Positions 10,807-19,059 of a stretch of DNA of 25,917 nucleotides are shown one piece after another. Under the pieces are notes generated by a model, which saw only the letters and a list, made by a program, of their open reading frames with translations, searched no databases and was not told where the DNA came from. The position numbers were made by a program, and so were the translations under genes. The stretch comes from Botryllus schlosseri. Taxonomy: Eukaryota; Chordata; Ascidiacea; Stolidobranchia; Styelidae. The stretch spans positions 1 to 25,917 of the forward strand of contig ATSW01003026.1 in the NCBI GenBank assembly GCA_000444245.1, in the 5' to 3' direction. Position 1 is the first letter of the stretch, and each line of letters begins with the position of its first letter.

Positions 10807-11088
10807 TAAGCTAAGGAGTACTCGGCTAAACTTGCTGCTCTTAAAGCGAAATTAAGTAGTTTGGCGCATGGATTCTGTGGCACATCGATAGACAAGAGCG
10901 ATTTTTTGATGAACAAGGACTGCTATCGTTGTATCAGGTCAATGAAGACTAATACGTCCATCCACATTACGAAACCTGATAAAGGATCCGGGGTTGTTAT
11001 TTTGAACAAGTCGGACTACATTTCCAAGATGAATACTATTCTCAACGATCGAACGAAATTCCAAACTATCGGTCCAGCTTGCGACAGT
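10807..11088 (+). pseudogene. Penelope-like retroelement, N-terminal RT piece
   Basis: The plus-strand translation contains CIRSMKTNTSIHITKPDKG, then GSGVVILNKSDYISKMNTIL and NDRTKFQTIGPACD. This is the conserved region at the start of the Penelope-like reverse transcriptase domain (KPDKGSGVVI.NK.DY...M..IL.D..KF). The piece stops near 11088, where an unrelated GACTC-type repeat begins. It points away from the GIY-YIG piece, so the two cannot be one intact copy in its original order: either an inversion or two insertions. Confidence 0.8.
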
Positions 11089-11276
11089 TTGATAGTTCGT
11101 TGCGTCCATGGCTTTACCGACCCACGGCGTTCCGAGTCCCAAGTCCTTCTCTAATTTTGACGTTTGAACCATCTCAACTCAAGGCATTTTCATGTTATTA
11201 CACCCCGTAGTCAGTCCGAGTACAAGTATTTCCACGAAAGATCGCGGATATGTCGAAATCACAATTTTCAGTCACA
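11089..11276. repeat. GACTC-type dispersed repeat, copy 1 (interrupted)
   Basis: It shares landmarks with 16205-16410: GTTGCGTCCA, GGCGTTCCGAGTC, CAGTCCGAGT, GAAGGTCGCG-like and TTTCAGTCAC. The 951-bp element at 11286 was inserted at its right side. Related GACTC-rich sequence is at 20245-21585. Confidence 0.55.
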
Positions 11277-11421
11277 AATCATCAAGGGTGCCTTTATTTT
11301 GTACATGCTCGGCTCCTGTGCGTCGTAGAGCTAAGCGGATAGTCGATTCGAGCTCCTGATAACAGAACGAGGATAAAAATATAAAATCTATCTGCAACCT
11401 CCTAGAGCCACGCCGAGGGTG

Positions 11422-12030
11422 TCGTCGCGTTCTACGCCGTGAGCGGCGTCGAACGATACCCGAAAAGAAGTAATCGAAAAAAAAATTAAAAATTTATTTA
11501 TTTCGAAAAAACGGCCAAGTCCAACTTCCCTATCTTTTAACTGGGACGAAATCGAAAAAAAGTTACATTCCGAACTTTGGTTTTCGGGCCATAATTTCCC
11601 TCTTCCCTTTCCGTGGTCCGATCGAGACAAAAGAGGTACCGTCGCGTTTTACAGCGTGCGCTGCTTCGGCCGATAGCAGAAAATCGAAAATCGGGAATCG
11701 AAAAATTTGTAAAATTATAAAATGTCTGAAAAATCGACCAAGTCCAACTTCCCTATCCCTTAACATGGGGACGAAATTGAAAAATAGTTCAAGTCAAAAA
11801 TATATTCGTAAAATTTCTAAAAATTTTCTCGGCCAACCCCCCCTCACGACTAGGCTTACACGAAATCTGGGACCGATCCGAGCAAGTATAGGCGGTTTGC
11901 CATAAGGCCGCGTGTTTTGGGGTAGGCGACGCGCGGCAAAGTTGCGGCAGTTATGTCGCCCACGTTAAAGTATAGGCGAGCTCGAAAAATTTCAAAGTCC
12001 AATCTCCCCTTTGAAATGCATGGGCCACGT
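11422..12030 (+). repeat. Internal satellite-like tandem units, about 219 bp
   Basis: Two clear units start with GTCGCGTT at 11422 and 11641 and share AAGTCCAACTTCCCTATC followed by GGGACGAAAT. A third, degraded trace (AAAGTCCAATCTCCCCTT) appears near 11994-12010. The overlapping minus frames both translate a DREVGLGRF segment because of this duplication; they are not genes. Confidence 0.7.
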
Positions 12031-12089
12031 TAAAAGGTCTGCTCCCGACAGGCGGGTCGAAAGGGCCCCGTGCTACAGCATGGTTAGTA

Positions 12090-12212
12090 GCTTCATTAGC
12101 TTTTCATTAGCTTAATTAGCTTTTCATTAGCTTAATTAGCTTTTCATTAGGTTTTCATTAGCTTCATTAGCTTTTCATTAGCTTAATCAGCTGCATTAGC
12201 TTTTCATTAGCT
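12090..12212 (+). repeat. Minisatellite of ATTAGCTTTTC type
   Basis: Repeated TTCATTAGCTTAATTAGCTT and shorter variants fill the right side of the 951-bp element just inside its terminal repeat. Confidence 0.8.
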
Positions 12213-12439
12213 TGCATGTACAAAATAAAGGCACCCAATCATCAACAGGTCATGTTTTATCATCATGAACACGTAATGTGACATAATAACTGGTCTGCCA
12301 CTGCACGGTAGCCTTTGAAAGTAGTTCAATATTGAAGTGGGACAAGTAGTTTAGGGTTTTTAGGCAGTTTTGGAGTGAATTTCAAAGCTCTCAAATCTCC
12401 AACAAATATGTGCGGCTAAATAATATCGATTACTTGTAA

Positions 12440-12501
12440 ATCCAAAATATCGGCGCCGGCCGAACAAAATGGACTCGCGGGTCGCGTGTTTGAGACCTCT
12501 G
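12440..12501. mobile_element. hAT right-end fragment
   Basis: The sequence CGCGGGTCGCGTGTTTGAGACCTCTG ends at 12501 and matches the right terminus of the hAT element at 15440-16655. I found no matching CAGAGGTCTCAAAC left end upstream, so the copy looks left-truncated; its left limit is only approximate. Confidence 0.55.
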
Positions 12502-12517
12502 CACTAGAATATGACCG

Positions 12518-12860
12518 ACAAGACAGCGTAATGGTGAAGCGTCTGGCTTTTTGATGGGTAGGTCGTGGGTTGGATCCCCGGCCGGATGAGACCGAAGACC
12601 TGAGTAGTAACACTGGTATCTATGACTTCCCTGCTTGGTGCTTATGCCCTACTGGGATAGCATGGCGGGAGGGTGCAAGACTTGGAAAGCAGTAATAGAC
12701 TATATCTGTACCTTCCTTGTCCAGCAGCATATGCCCATCGTGCTTTCATGGTATGCATATACACAGATCGTGTGTGTACATCACGAGTCGGTGTATATGC
12801 TGCAAAAAACATCAGGAACAAAACTAAACTACGTCCTTTCCTATATGTGGCAGTTTAGAT
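12518..12860 (+). mobile_element. tRNA-derived SINE
   Basis: A box A-like GCGTAATGGTGAAGCG (12526-12541) is followed by a box B-like GGGTTGGATCCCC (12567-12579) at tRNA-like spacing, giving a diverged tRNA head with an internal RNA polymerase III promoter. A non-tRNA body follows to about 12860. Part of the body (CACGAGTCGGTG...ATGC, near 12780-12820) recurs at 18724-18762. No A-rich tail or clear target duplication was found. The open frames at 12635-12862 are not genes. Confidence 0.55.
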
Positions 12861-12904
12861 GAGAAACATAGTGAGGAAAATCAATGGTTCTGATTCGTCG
12901 AAAT

Positions 12905-12930
12905 GCCCATTTAGCCATTTAGCCATTTAG
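12905..12930 (+). repeat. Three short CCATTTAG repeats
   Basis: CCATTTAG occurs three times in direct succession. A trivial simple repeat. Confidence 0.7.
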
Positions 12931-13460
12931 AAAATAGTACGATGTCGCCACCCAGCGAGACACGTGACGGCATGATTGTCGAAACAGGCAGAGATTAGAG
13001 TTCATGATTGTCTTGTCACGCTGACAAACGTAGTCAAGGAAATTTCAACCCTAAAGTCGTACGACATTGAATAGCCTCAACCCTCCTTCGAGCATGTCAT
13101 AATTTTCAAACTCGGTCTATTCAATGATTCATTGCAACGGATGCACAAGCGCACATATGAGCATAGCCATATATACAATTATATTCCTCAATATTTGGAA
13201 CAACCTAGACATCCAACACCATTCAACACACATTCAAGGTAACCAACATAACTCTGCTCTACGGCACGGAGCAGTGCCCATCGGATATAGCCTGAATTAC
13301 TAATATGTAGGTTCCAATCCACATGCGCCACTGATTCATTAAGACTAATGCCGGTGTTCAAACTGACTATGTCTGTATTGAAAGTATAGTTAACCACTAT
13401 TTATTTACCGGAGCACATGCGAAGAATTGAAGTTGTGGTAAGATTTATCTAAGCATTAGC
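12931..13460. other. No gene recognised
   Basis: The minus frame at 13188-13397 has no recognised motif or supporting signals. No repeat ends were seen. Confidence 0.35.
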
Positions 13461-13462
13461 TT

Positions 13463-13600
13463 GTCAGAAGAAGAGTCTCAGTAGTTCATTATTCCAGGCA
13501 ATTGATGAACATGCATTTCAGCTGCGCCTGCTGCTGAATGTGCTCAATTGTAAAATTGCACGCCAGAAGGTTCTAGAGATGACTATTGATTTCATAGAGA
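13463..13600. repeat. Dispersed repeat, copy 1
   Basis: Shares with 22765-22910 the series TAGTTCAYTATTC, AGGCA, TGCGCCTGC, TGYAAAAT, AGAAGGT and GACATGACTA-like blocks in the same order. It is diverged and its termini are unknown. Confidence 0.5.
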
Positions 13601-14372
13601 GCTTTATAGCCTAAAGTTGTCTCTTTGAAATCCCAGAAATACACTTAATGGCGGATCAAACTCGAATCAATTTGGAAAATATTCAAAGTGCTCCGTGATA
13701 GTGTCTCATTCTATAGATTATTGACAAAAAAATGAGCCTGAAAGAAGTTAACAGAAAAGCCGTTAATGCTTCGACCAGAGCGTTTGAAAGTACCTGCCAA
13801 GAATGGGCGTGCCACCGACCATAGAACGACGAGAAGACTAGTAATCACGTAATTAGGGCTCTTGATTGGCTAACCGGCTATGCTTAAATGATCACGACAG
13901 CCGCAGCTTGCTGATTAGGTGTTCAAGGAATCTGCCACCGACGGGGATTCTGAAAGCACATTGTTCGTAGGTTGGCGGATGATGAATAAAGAATAGTTCA
14001 GGACACGTTAAGGTACGAAATACATGATGATTAAACAACAGCTGCTTCACAAAACTTCTACTGCATGGCTGCTTTATTGTGAAGGAAACGGCTGTGGCCT
14101 ACATGCCGTGTTTTCATCGAGGTGGAGCAAAGGCGATTATGCAAGTGGTGAACGAATTCCCCGTTTCAGAAGGGATCCATCATCAGTAAATACAAATATA
14201 AAGCTTGACAATGACACTATACTTTGTGTCATCTTATTGGACCCAAGTTGTAGTATATAGTTGAAGTTTTGAAAGCTCTAGGGATCGACTGAATCAGTCA
14301 ATTATGCTTGGCAGTTATACTTACAGCAAATTGAATACACTTGTAAGTGTTGTCAAAGTCCTTAATGACGCT
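13601..14372. other. No gene recognised
   Basis: The 78-codon plus frame at 14024-14260 and the 74-codon frame at 14304-14528 have no recognised content; the second runs through the hairpin at 14373. Confidence 0.3.
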
Positions 14373-14478
14373 GTAGAAAAAAGGTGTAAGGTAAGCACAG
14401 ACTATGCCGGAGATGATATCAAAGCTATGCTGGATACTATGCAGCATAGTCTGTGCTTTTCTTTACACATCTTTTCTG
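14373..14478 (+). ncRNA. Hairpin with 35-nt arms (miRNA-precursor-like)
   Basis: The arms 14373-14407 and 14444-14478 pair along most of their length. The inner 15 pairs (AAGCACAGACTATGC with its complement) are perfect. Outside them a 1-nt bulge and a few mismatches separate further pairing of GTGTAA with TTACAC and GAAAA with TTTTC. The loop is 36 nt. Size and imperfect pairing resemble a microRNA precursor, but a small inverted-repeat transposon remnant is equally possible. The strand is arbitrary. Confidence 0.35.
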
Positions 14479-14741
14479 CGGGATCCATAAGGAGTTTCAC
14501 ATATCATATCTATAGAATGCGACACTAACACGGAGCAATTTTAGGATTTTCTAAATTTTGGACAACCCTACTGTACAGTGAAACCCGCTACATAACAGGA
14601 GAATCACGTCCACTACGTAAATATGATTTAGACCGAGCGTATTGTTTAATCATTTTACGTCGTCCAGTCTACTGACAAATATGCCTCCAGCGTACAGAGG
14701 AATCTCATAGCAACCCGGTAGAAGTGTAATAAACTTCCAAT

Positions 14742-14922
14742 CACTGGTTCTCAAGTAAATTCACGAACCGGTGCCTTGGCCATATTTTTAATGTTTACCG
14801 TCCCTTTCAAGACACACCAAACAACACGTTAAATTTTATGGCGTCGATGTCACAGGTAAATGGTGTGTGAGTGCGTATACAAACAATAAAATCGATCGCG
14901 GACCCCAGTTTATTACCCACTG
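14742..14922. mobile_element. Degraded hAT-type element, possible
   Basis: CACTGGTTCTCAAG at the left and GCGGACCCCAGTTTATTACCCACTG at the right resemble the GGTTCTCAA and GCGGACCCC...CACTG ends of the hAT family at 7076-8467. The flanks do not show a convincing 8-bp duplication. Confidence 0.35.
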
Positions 14923-14929
14923 TACTAAA

Positions 14930-15431
14930 TCACTGGTGATAGAAATAGCATACGCTGACGGTGTTCATAAAAATCTTCACAGGATGACAGATCCGTGTGA
15001 TGAATAGTCAGAGATTCAAAAGTCACGGAAGCTTCTTCGGAATCCGACGAAATTCTTATATAAAAGTTGCCTTCGACGCAAGTCTTTCACCGGTCTATTC
15101 TGACAGTTATCTCAATATCTGGATAAACAGGAAATGCAAAGTTTGACGCACGCCCCTAAATGATGTCTCCTATCGCAATAATACTACATTCTATATTGAA
15201 GACAAGGCGAGAAAAAGCTTGTCCAAACTATAAACTCTGTTTGCTCTCCTATTTCAAGGGAGACTGCCGTGGTGCTGGACGGTCGAGCCTCTCCAGCATC
15301 GAGTTTTTGCAGACAGTCAGTTCATAATGTTGGATCTTTGTTGTGGCGTCTCAATGACAGTGTGCAATTTTAGGAAGCTTCTCGGTCTGGCGTGGTTCTA
15401 ATATGACCCATGCACCCAGACCGCTATGTTT
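14930..15431. other. No gene recognised
   Basis: No long frame or repeat boundary. A small stem TGCTGGA/TCCAGCA near 15274-15300 is too short to interpret. Confidence 0.35.
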
Positions 15432-15439
15432 GACTAGAC

Positions 15440-16655
15440 CAGAGGTCTCAAACTCAAATGTGCTCGCGGGCCAATTTTCAAGTTTTTTACTACGCCGCGG
15501 GCCGCAGCATCAATAGGGGTATTCCATGTCTTTCCAAGTAGGCCTTATTTGACGAGTTGAAATTATCCTAGTGAAATTGAGCCAATCCAGCAGACTGACA
15601 TTCAACACTCATCATAAAAATGTGATTTACTTTGTATCAATTTAGGCCTGGCATGAAAAAAATTATCACATTTATAACTATTTAAATAGAAGTGTTCTTG
15701 TATTTGATATACATTAATTACAAGATATGGAGGCCATGTGAGCGGACAAATATATGTTATCATAAAAGCTATCGCGTATAATTTCGCAGCTACTATGAAT
15801 ATTTTGAATTTAACAGATTGATAATAGAGATATATCTGATATCACAGCATTTGGGGTTTAGCAGTGTAGCCCAATCCAGGTTTCGGGTATAGGCTACTCC
15901 TGATAAGTGGGTAATTGAGCTCATGGTCGAATACCTTCGAATATTGGAGCAGAAAAATAACAATTAACATATATTATTGAATGTGTTATAGTTATAGAAA
16001 CATCAGAACGCCGAGCAACCCATTGTTGTTACATCGTTGGAGCTTACCACTACGGTACTCGGTACTTTTAAGTGGCATTAATAGCATGGTTTATAGTGAC
16101 CCAAGATGTAACTAGCAGATTGCCAATGGTTGCCATAACTACTTGCTTATTCGGCGAAATGCCGAGCTGCGACCTTCAGATCTATTACTATTCCCAGGAC
16201 ACGCGAATAGTTTGTTGCGTCCAAGGTTCTAACCAATTCACGGCTTTCCGAGTCACTCCGAGTCCACTCCGGTCATTTTCATTTGGCCATCGAGTCAGTC
16301 CGAGTCTGAGTAATTCTACTGAAGGTCGCGTAATTCTAACAAAGGTCGCATCCAAGTCTAACTCACAAATTTCAGTCACGAATCGTTTAAGCATAGTGCT
16401 GTAAACGACTATCGTTTAAGGGTCAGGGTTTGCCATCATAAATCGGAATTGTGGCGAAATAGGGAATCTCTACTGCATGGTGAAGTGATGTTTGATGAAT
16501 AGTTTCAGTCTTTCGGAGCAATTTAAGATATAATTTTTACTTTAAAACTTGAAAAGATATAAGTGGCTCTTATATATTGTAAAATTAATGAAAATCTAAA
16601 ATGTCGTCGCGGGCCGCGCAGAATGCTCTGGCGGGCCGCGTGTTTGAGACCTCTG
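15440..16655. mobile_element. hAT element with perfect TSD, 1216 bp
   Basis: The left end CAGAGGTCTCAAAC and right end GTTTGAGACCTCTG are perfect inverted repeats, and just inside both lies GCGGGCC-rich sequence. The flanks carry an identical 8-bp duplication GACTAGAC (15432-15439 and 16656-16663), diagnostic of hAT-class insertion and pointing to fairly recent movement. No transposase frame is present. A GACTC-type repeat (16205-16410) lies inside. The plus and minus frames near 16072-16404 fall in that inner repeat. Confidence 0.9.
16205..16410. repeat. GACTC-type dispersed repeat, copy 2 (inside hAT)
   Basis: Homologous to 11089-11276 by ordered shared blocks (TTTGTTGCGTCCA, TTCCGAGTC, CAGTCCGAGTC, GAAGGTCGCG, TTTCAGTCACGAATC). 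A 10-bp direct repeat ATCGTTTAAG flanks the next 20 bases at its right edge. Confidence 0.55.
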
Positions 16656-16838
16656 GACTAGACCTTGACTTTGGAAACAGTCTGGTTTAAGTCCAGTTAA
16701 ATTATCGGTCGCATGATCAACGATATAAAATGTCAGGCCCTTAGTCGGATTCAAATCAGTCTGTTGTTATTGCTTGTTTGATCGCTATCCATGATGTTTC
16801 GAGGTCAATCGCCAATGGTCAATTAAAAGAAGGCCTAT

Positions 16839-16905
16839 CGTAGTGGTATAATCCACACCAATGGGATACGCGTTCGAGTCCGACCGAGGCCGACTCCAGA
16901 ATTCC
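16839..16905 (+). mobile_element. tRNA-like SINE head or tRNA pseudogene
   Basis: A box A-like CGTAGTGGTATAATCC (16839-16854) and a near-consensus box B GCGTTCGAGTCCG (16870-16882) are separated as in a tRNA gene. The acceptor and anticodon stems do not pair cleanly, so it is not a functional tRNA gene. The following 16910-17060 may be its body. Confidence 0.5.
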
Positions 16906-17076
16906 TACCTAAGTGTTGGAGGTTTATCTAGCTATGCTCGTAGTGGGCCGTACTACAAGTCGGCGGATACGGAATAAAAATGATGAAAATAGGCCTGGTG
17001 TAAATGACCAATGACCATGGTAGTCGATAAACACCAAAAATAGGCCTACTACAAACAACACCCGGCCTATATACTA

Positions 17077-17428
17077 TAGGGTTACCATACGTCCTCCTTG
17101 GGAGGATTTGTCCGCTTTTTTGAGAATTCTGGTCAAATTCAGTGCGAAATTGGAGTGAGATACCGTAAATCAGCACGGAAGTAAAGTTCCGGCGGGCATT
17201 TTGGGAGGCGAGCCGGAATAACGACTTTTTTAATATTCTTTAGTCAACCACCTGGAAACGTGAAGGATAAAACTGTATTTTGGGCGCTGTGCGAGAAAGT
17301 TGACTTTATTCAACCGACCCCGAAGTGAGAAAAATTCACCATTTTCTCTAGATTTTTCTCCGGAATTCTGGTTTTGAGAATTTTGAGAAAGTGTCCTCCT
17401 CTCCCGATTCCAAAATATAGCAACCCTA
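17077..17428. mobile_element. hAT-type MITE with perfect TSD, 352 bp
   Basis: The left end TAGGGTTACCATACGTCC and right end ATATAGCAACCCTA form terminal inverted repeats with two mismatches in the outer 13 bases. Inside both ends is a GTCCTCC block in opposite orientation. The flanks carry identical 8-mers ATATACTA (17069-17076 and 17429-17436). The TAGGGTTGCCA-type end is common in hAT elements. No coding capacity. Confidence 0.85.
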
Positions 17429-17436
17429 ATATACTA

Positions 17437-18185
17437 CATCACGATTCCTCAGACGCCTTAACTTATAGATAGGGCTCATAAAAACCTAGTAGCTTAGTGA
17501 TTCGCTTACGAATCGAATATTAGGCTTCGCGTCATGCATTCGATTATAATCGATAATTATCATTGATTAAGTTCAAATATGTAACTTTTATCCATTTGCT
17601 CCAGAGCTCTGGCATAGTTTTTACAGGAGTCATTATCGCATCACAATGTCAAGCACCGTAGCAATGTAAAACTCAAGTCTGAGTTTCAGGAGCTAAAGAG
17701 GAATGAGTATAGAATAAAATTAATATTTTCGTAATCAGTACCGCGATAGCTTGCGAATATTATCCGCTTTATCAAATTTCGATCTCGTCGAGTATGTCTA
17801 AATGTTGCCGTAACTTGCCTTCGGTCATGTGAAGAGAATGACGTAACCCAAACGCCGCGAGTCATTTGATCTGCACCATGATTGCGTTCAATGCATTGGA
17901 GGAACCGCGTGGGCATATGCTCATATCGTGTGAAAGGTTGCCAGTGAACGACGTGATCAGATCACGTGATCACGATTGCGTGGTCGGCTCAGTGTTGAAT
18001 TGACTGCGCGGGGGGTGGACGTGCGAAGTTCGACATCCTCGTATCTGTTCATGACATCGCATTGGGTCTTATCGCATTGTACATTGTGTGTGACTTATTC
18101 AGATGAAAATATATATATCAACGATTGTTATTGCTCACATATCAACCACGCGTGGTCTGCTCGTTATTGCAACTGTAGGTTGAGG
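17437..18185. other. No gene established
   Basis: The 76-codon frames (17686-17916 minus, 17976-18206 plus) have no recognised motif. A 12-bp palindrome GATCACGTGATC (17960-17971) includes a CACGTG E-box. Confidence 0.3.
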
Positions 18186-18550
18186 TGGGGTGTTAGGGTT
18201 GGGTAGGGTATAGGGGGAAGGGAGACATCAGGGTTCGGGGAGTAGGACATTAGGGTTGGGGGAAGGGGGGATATTAGGGTTGGTGGAGGTGGGATATTAG
18301 GGTTGCCGGAGGTGGGATATTAGGGTTGGGGGAGGTGGGATATTAGGGTTTCCGGAGGTGGGATATTAGGGTTGCCGGAGGTGGGATATTAGGGTTGGGG
18401 CGGTGGGATATCAGGGTTGGTGGAGGCGGGATATTAGGGTTGCCGGAGGTGGGATATTAGGGCTGCCCGAGGTAGAATATTAGGGTTGCGGGAGGCGGGA
18501 TATTAGGGTTACCGGAGGTGGGATATTAGGGTTACCGGAGGTGGGATATT
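18186..18550 (+). repeat. G-rich TTAGGG-containing minisatellite, about 23-bp unit
   Basis: Repeats of a unit close to GATATTAGGGTTGCCGGAGG with variants TTGGGGGA and TTACCGGA. I count 13 TTAGGG and two TCAGGG cores. The plus strand is strongly G-rich with several GG or GGG tracts per unit, so G-quadruplex formation is plausible. It is not a pure telomere repeat; the TTAGGG is embedded in a longer unit. Confidence 0.9.
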
Positions 18551-18607
18551 GATATGTGAGCGTCGCGTTATCTCCCCCGCTTACTCAATCCGTGAATACA
18601 AAATTTC

Positions 18608-18694
18608 CCGAGGGCCGGGTTTACCGAGGGCCGGGTTCACCGACCTTCACCGCCGGGTTCACTGGGCCGGGTTCACCGAGGGCCGGGTTCACTG
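18608..18694 (+). repeat. GC-rich minisatellite, CCGGGTTCACCGAGGG type
   Basis: About five imperfect units based on GGCCGGGTTCACCGA. It follows the TTAGGG array and precedes the secreted-peptide gene promoter by about 210 bases. Confidence 0.8.
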
Positions 18695-18723
18695 GTAATC
18701 GTGTGAAATGTAGGTAGGTATGT

Positions 18724-18762
18724 ATCATGAGTCGGTGAAAATGCCGCGAAAACATTAAGGAC
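18724..18762 (+). repeat. Fragment related to SINE body at 12780
   Basis: ATCATGAGTCGGTG and AAAACATTAAGGAC match ATCACGAGTCGGTG and AAAACATCAGGAAC in the body of the 12.5-kb SINE. Confidence 0.45.
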
Positions 18763-18904
18763 GTAGTAAGTGTAAAGTGGGAATGTAAATTGAGAATGTT
18801 GCGAATAAATATTGTATACGTGCATTCGACACTTGAGAAATGGGTTCGTGGTTATGGTGGGATAAGGGCTAGTTTTGGGATTGTAAATTCACATGCCAAC
18901 ACTT

Positions 18905-18912
18905 TATAAAAG
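18905..18912 (+). promoter_or_regulatory. TATA box TATAAAAG
   Basis: A consensus TATAAAAG lies 155 bases upstream of the ATG at 19060. A start about 30 bases downstream would give a leader of roughly 120 nt. A pyrimidine-rich TTCACTTTTCAG at about 18990-19003 could be a 5' UTR acceptor; in tunicates such sites can also take a spliced leader, but that is speculation. Confidence 0.5.
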
Positions 18913-19059
18913 TTGGACTTTGTGGGTTCGCTAATCCCAAACGGTGACGAAGTAGAATCGGTCTTTTGCCACTGAGATCCGCTTAGCATCCGGTTCACTT
19001 TTCAGTTTTCTATTCGCTCGGGGATTAAATCAACGTCATTGGTTCTGCATACGACCGAG

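Larger units (their letters stand above)
11286..12236. mobile_element. DNA transposon with 23-bp perfect TIRs, 951 bp
   Basis: The first 23 bases (11286-11308, beginning GGGTGCCTTTATTTTG) and the last 23 (12214-12236) are exact inverted copies. Both sides carry the identical 9-bp duplication AATCATCAA (11277-11285 and 12237-12245). A 9-bp duplication with GG-starting ends fits Mutator-like or Merlin-like elements; hAT uses 8 bp. The inside holds no transposase. It contains roughly 219-bp tandem units and an AT-rich minisatellite. Perfect ends and duplication imply a young insertion. I cannot assign the superfamily firmly. Confidence 0.85.

Noticed and set aside
11388-11766. Two minus frames sharing a DREVGLGRF segment, suggesting a duplicated protein
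   Set aside because: The shared segment comes from the tandem units inside the 951-bp transposon; there is no independent coding evidence.
12635-12862. 75-codon and 61-codon plus frames
   Set aside because: Both lie in the body of the tRNA-derived SINE.
14574-14929. pogo/Tigger-like element: TA then CAGTGAAACCCGC at left, CACTGTA at right
   Set aside because: The two ends share only CAGTG; the right end is better explained by the possible hAT element ending at 14922.
16839-16905. Functional tRNA gene
   Set aside because: Boxes A and B are present, but the acceptor and anticodon stems do not pair well enough.
18186-18550. True telomere or chromosome end
   Set aside because: TTAGGG is embedded in a 23-bp unit rather than repeated alone, and unique sequence continues on both sides.
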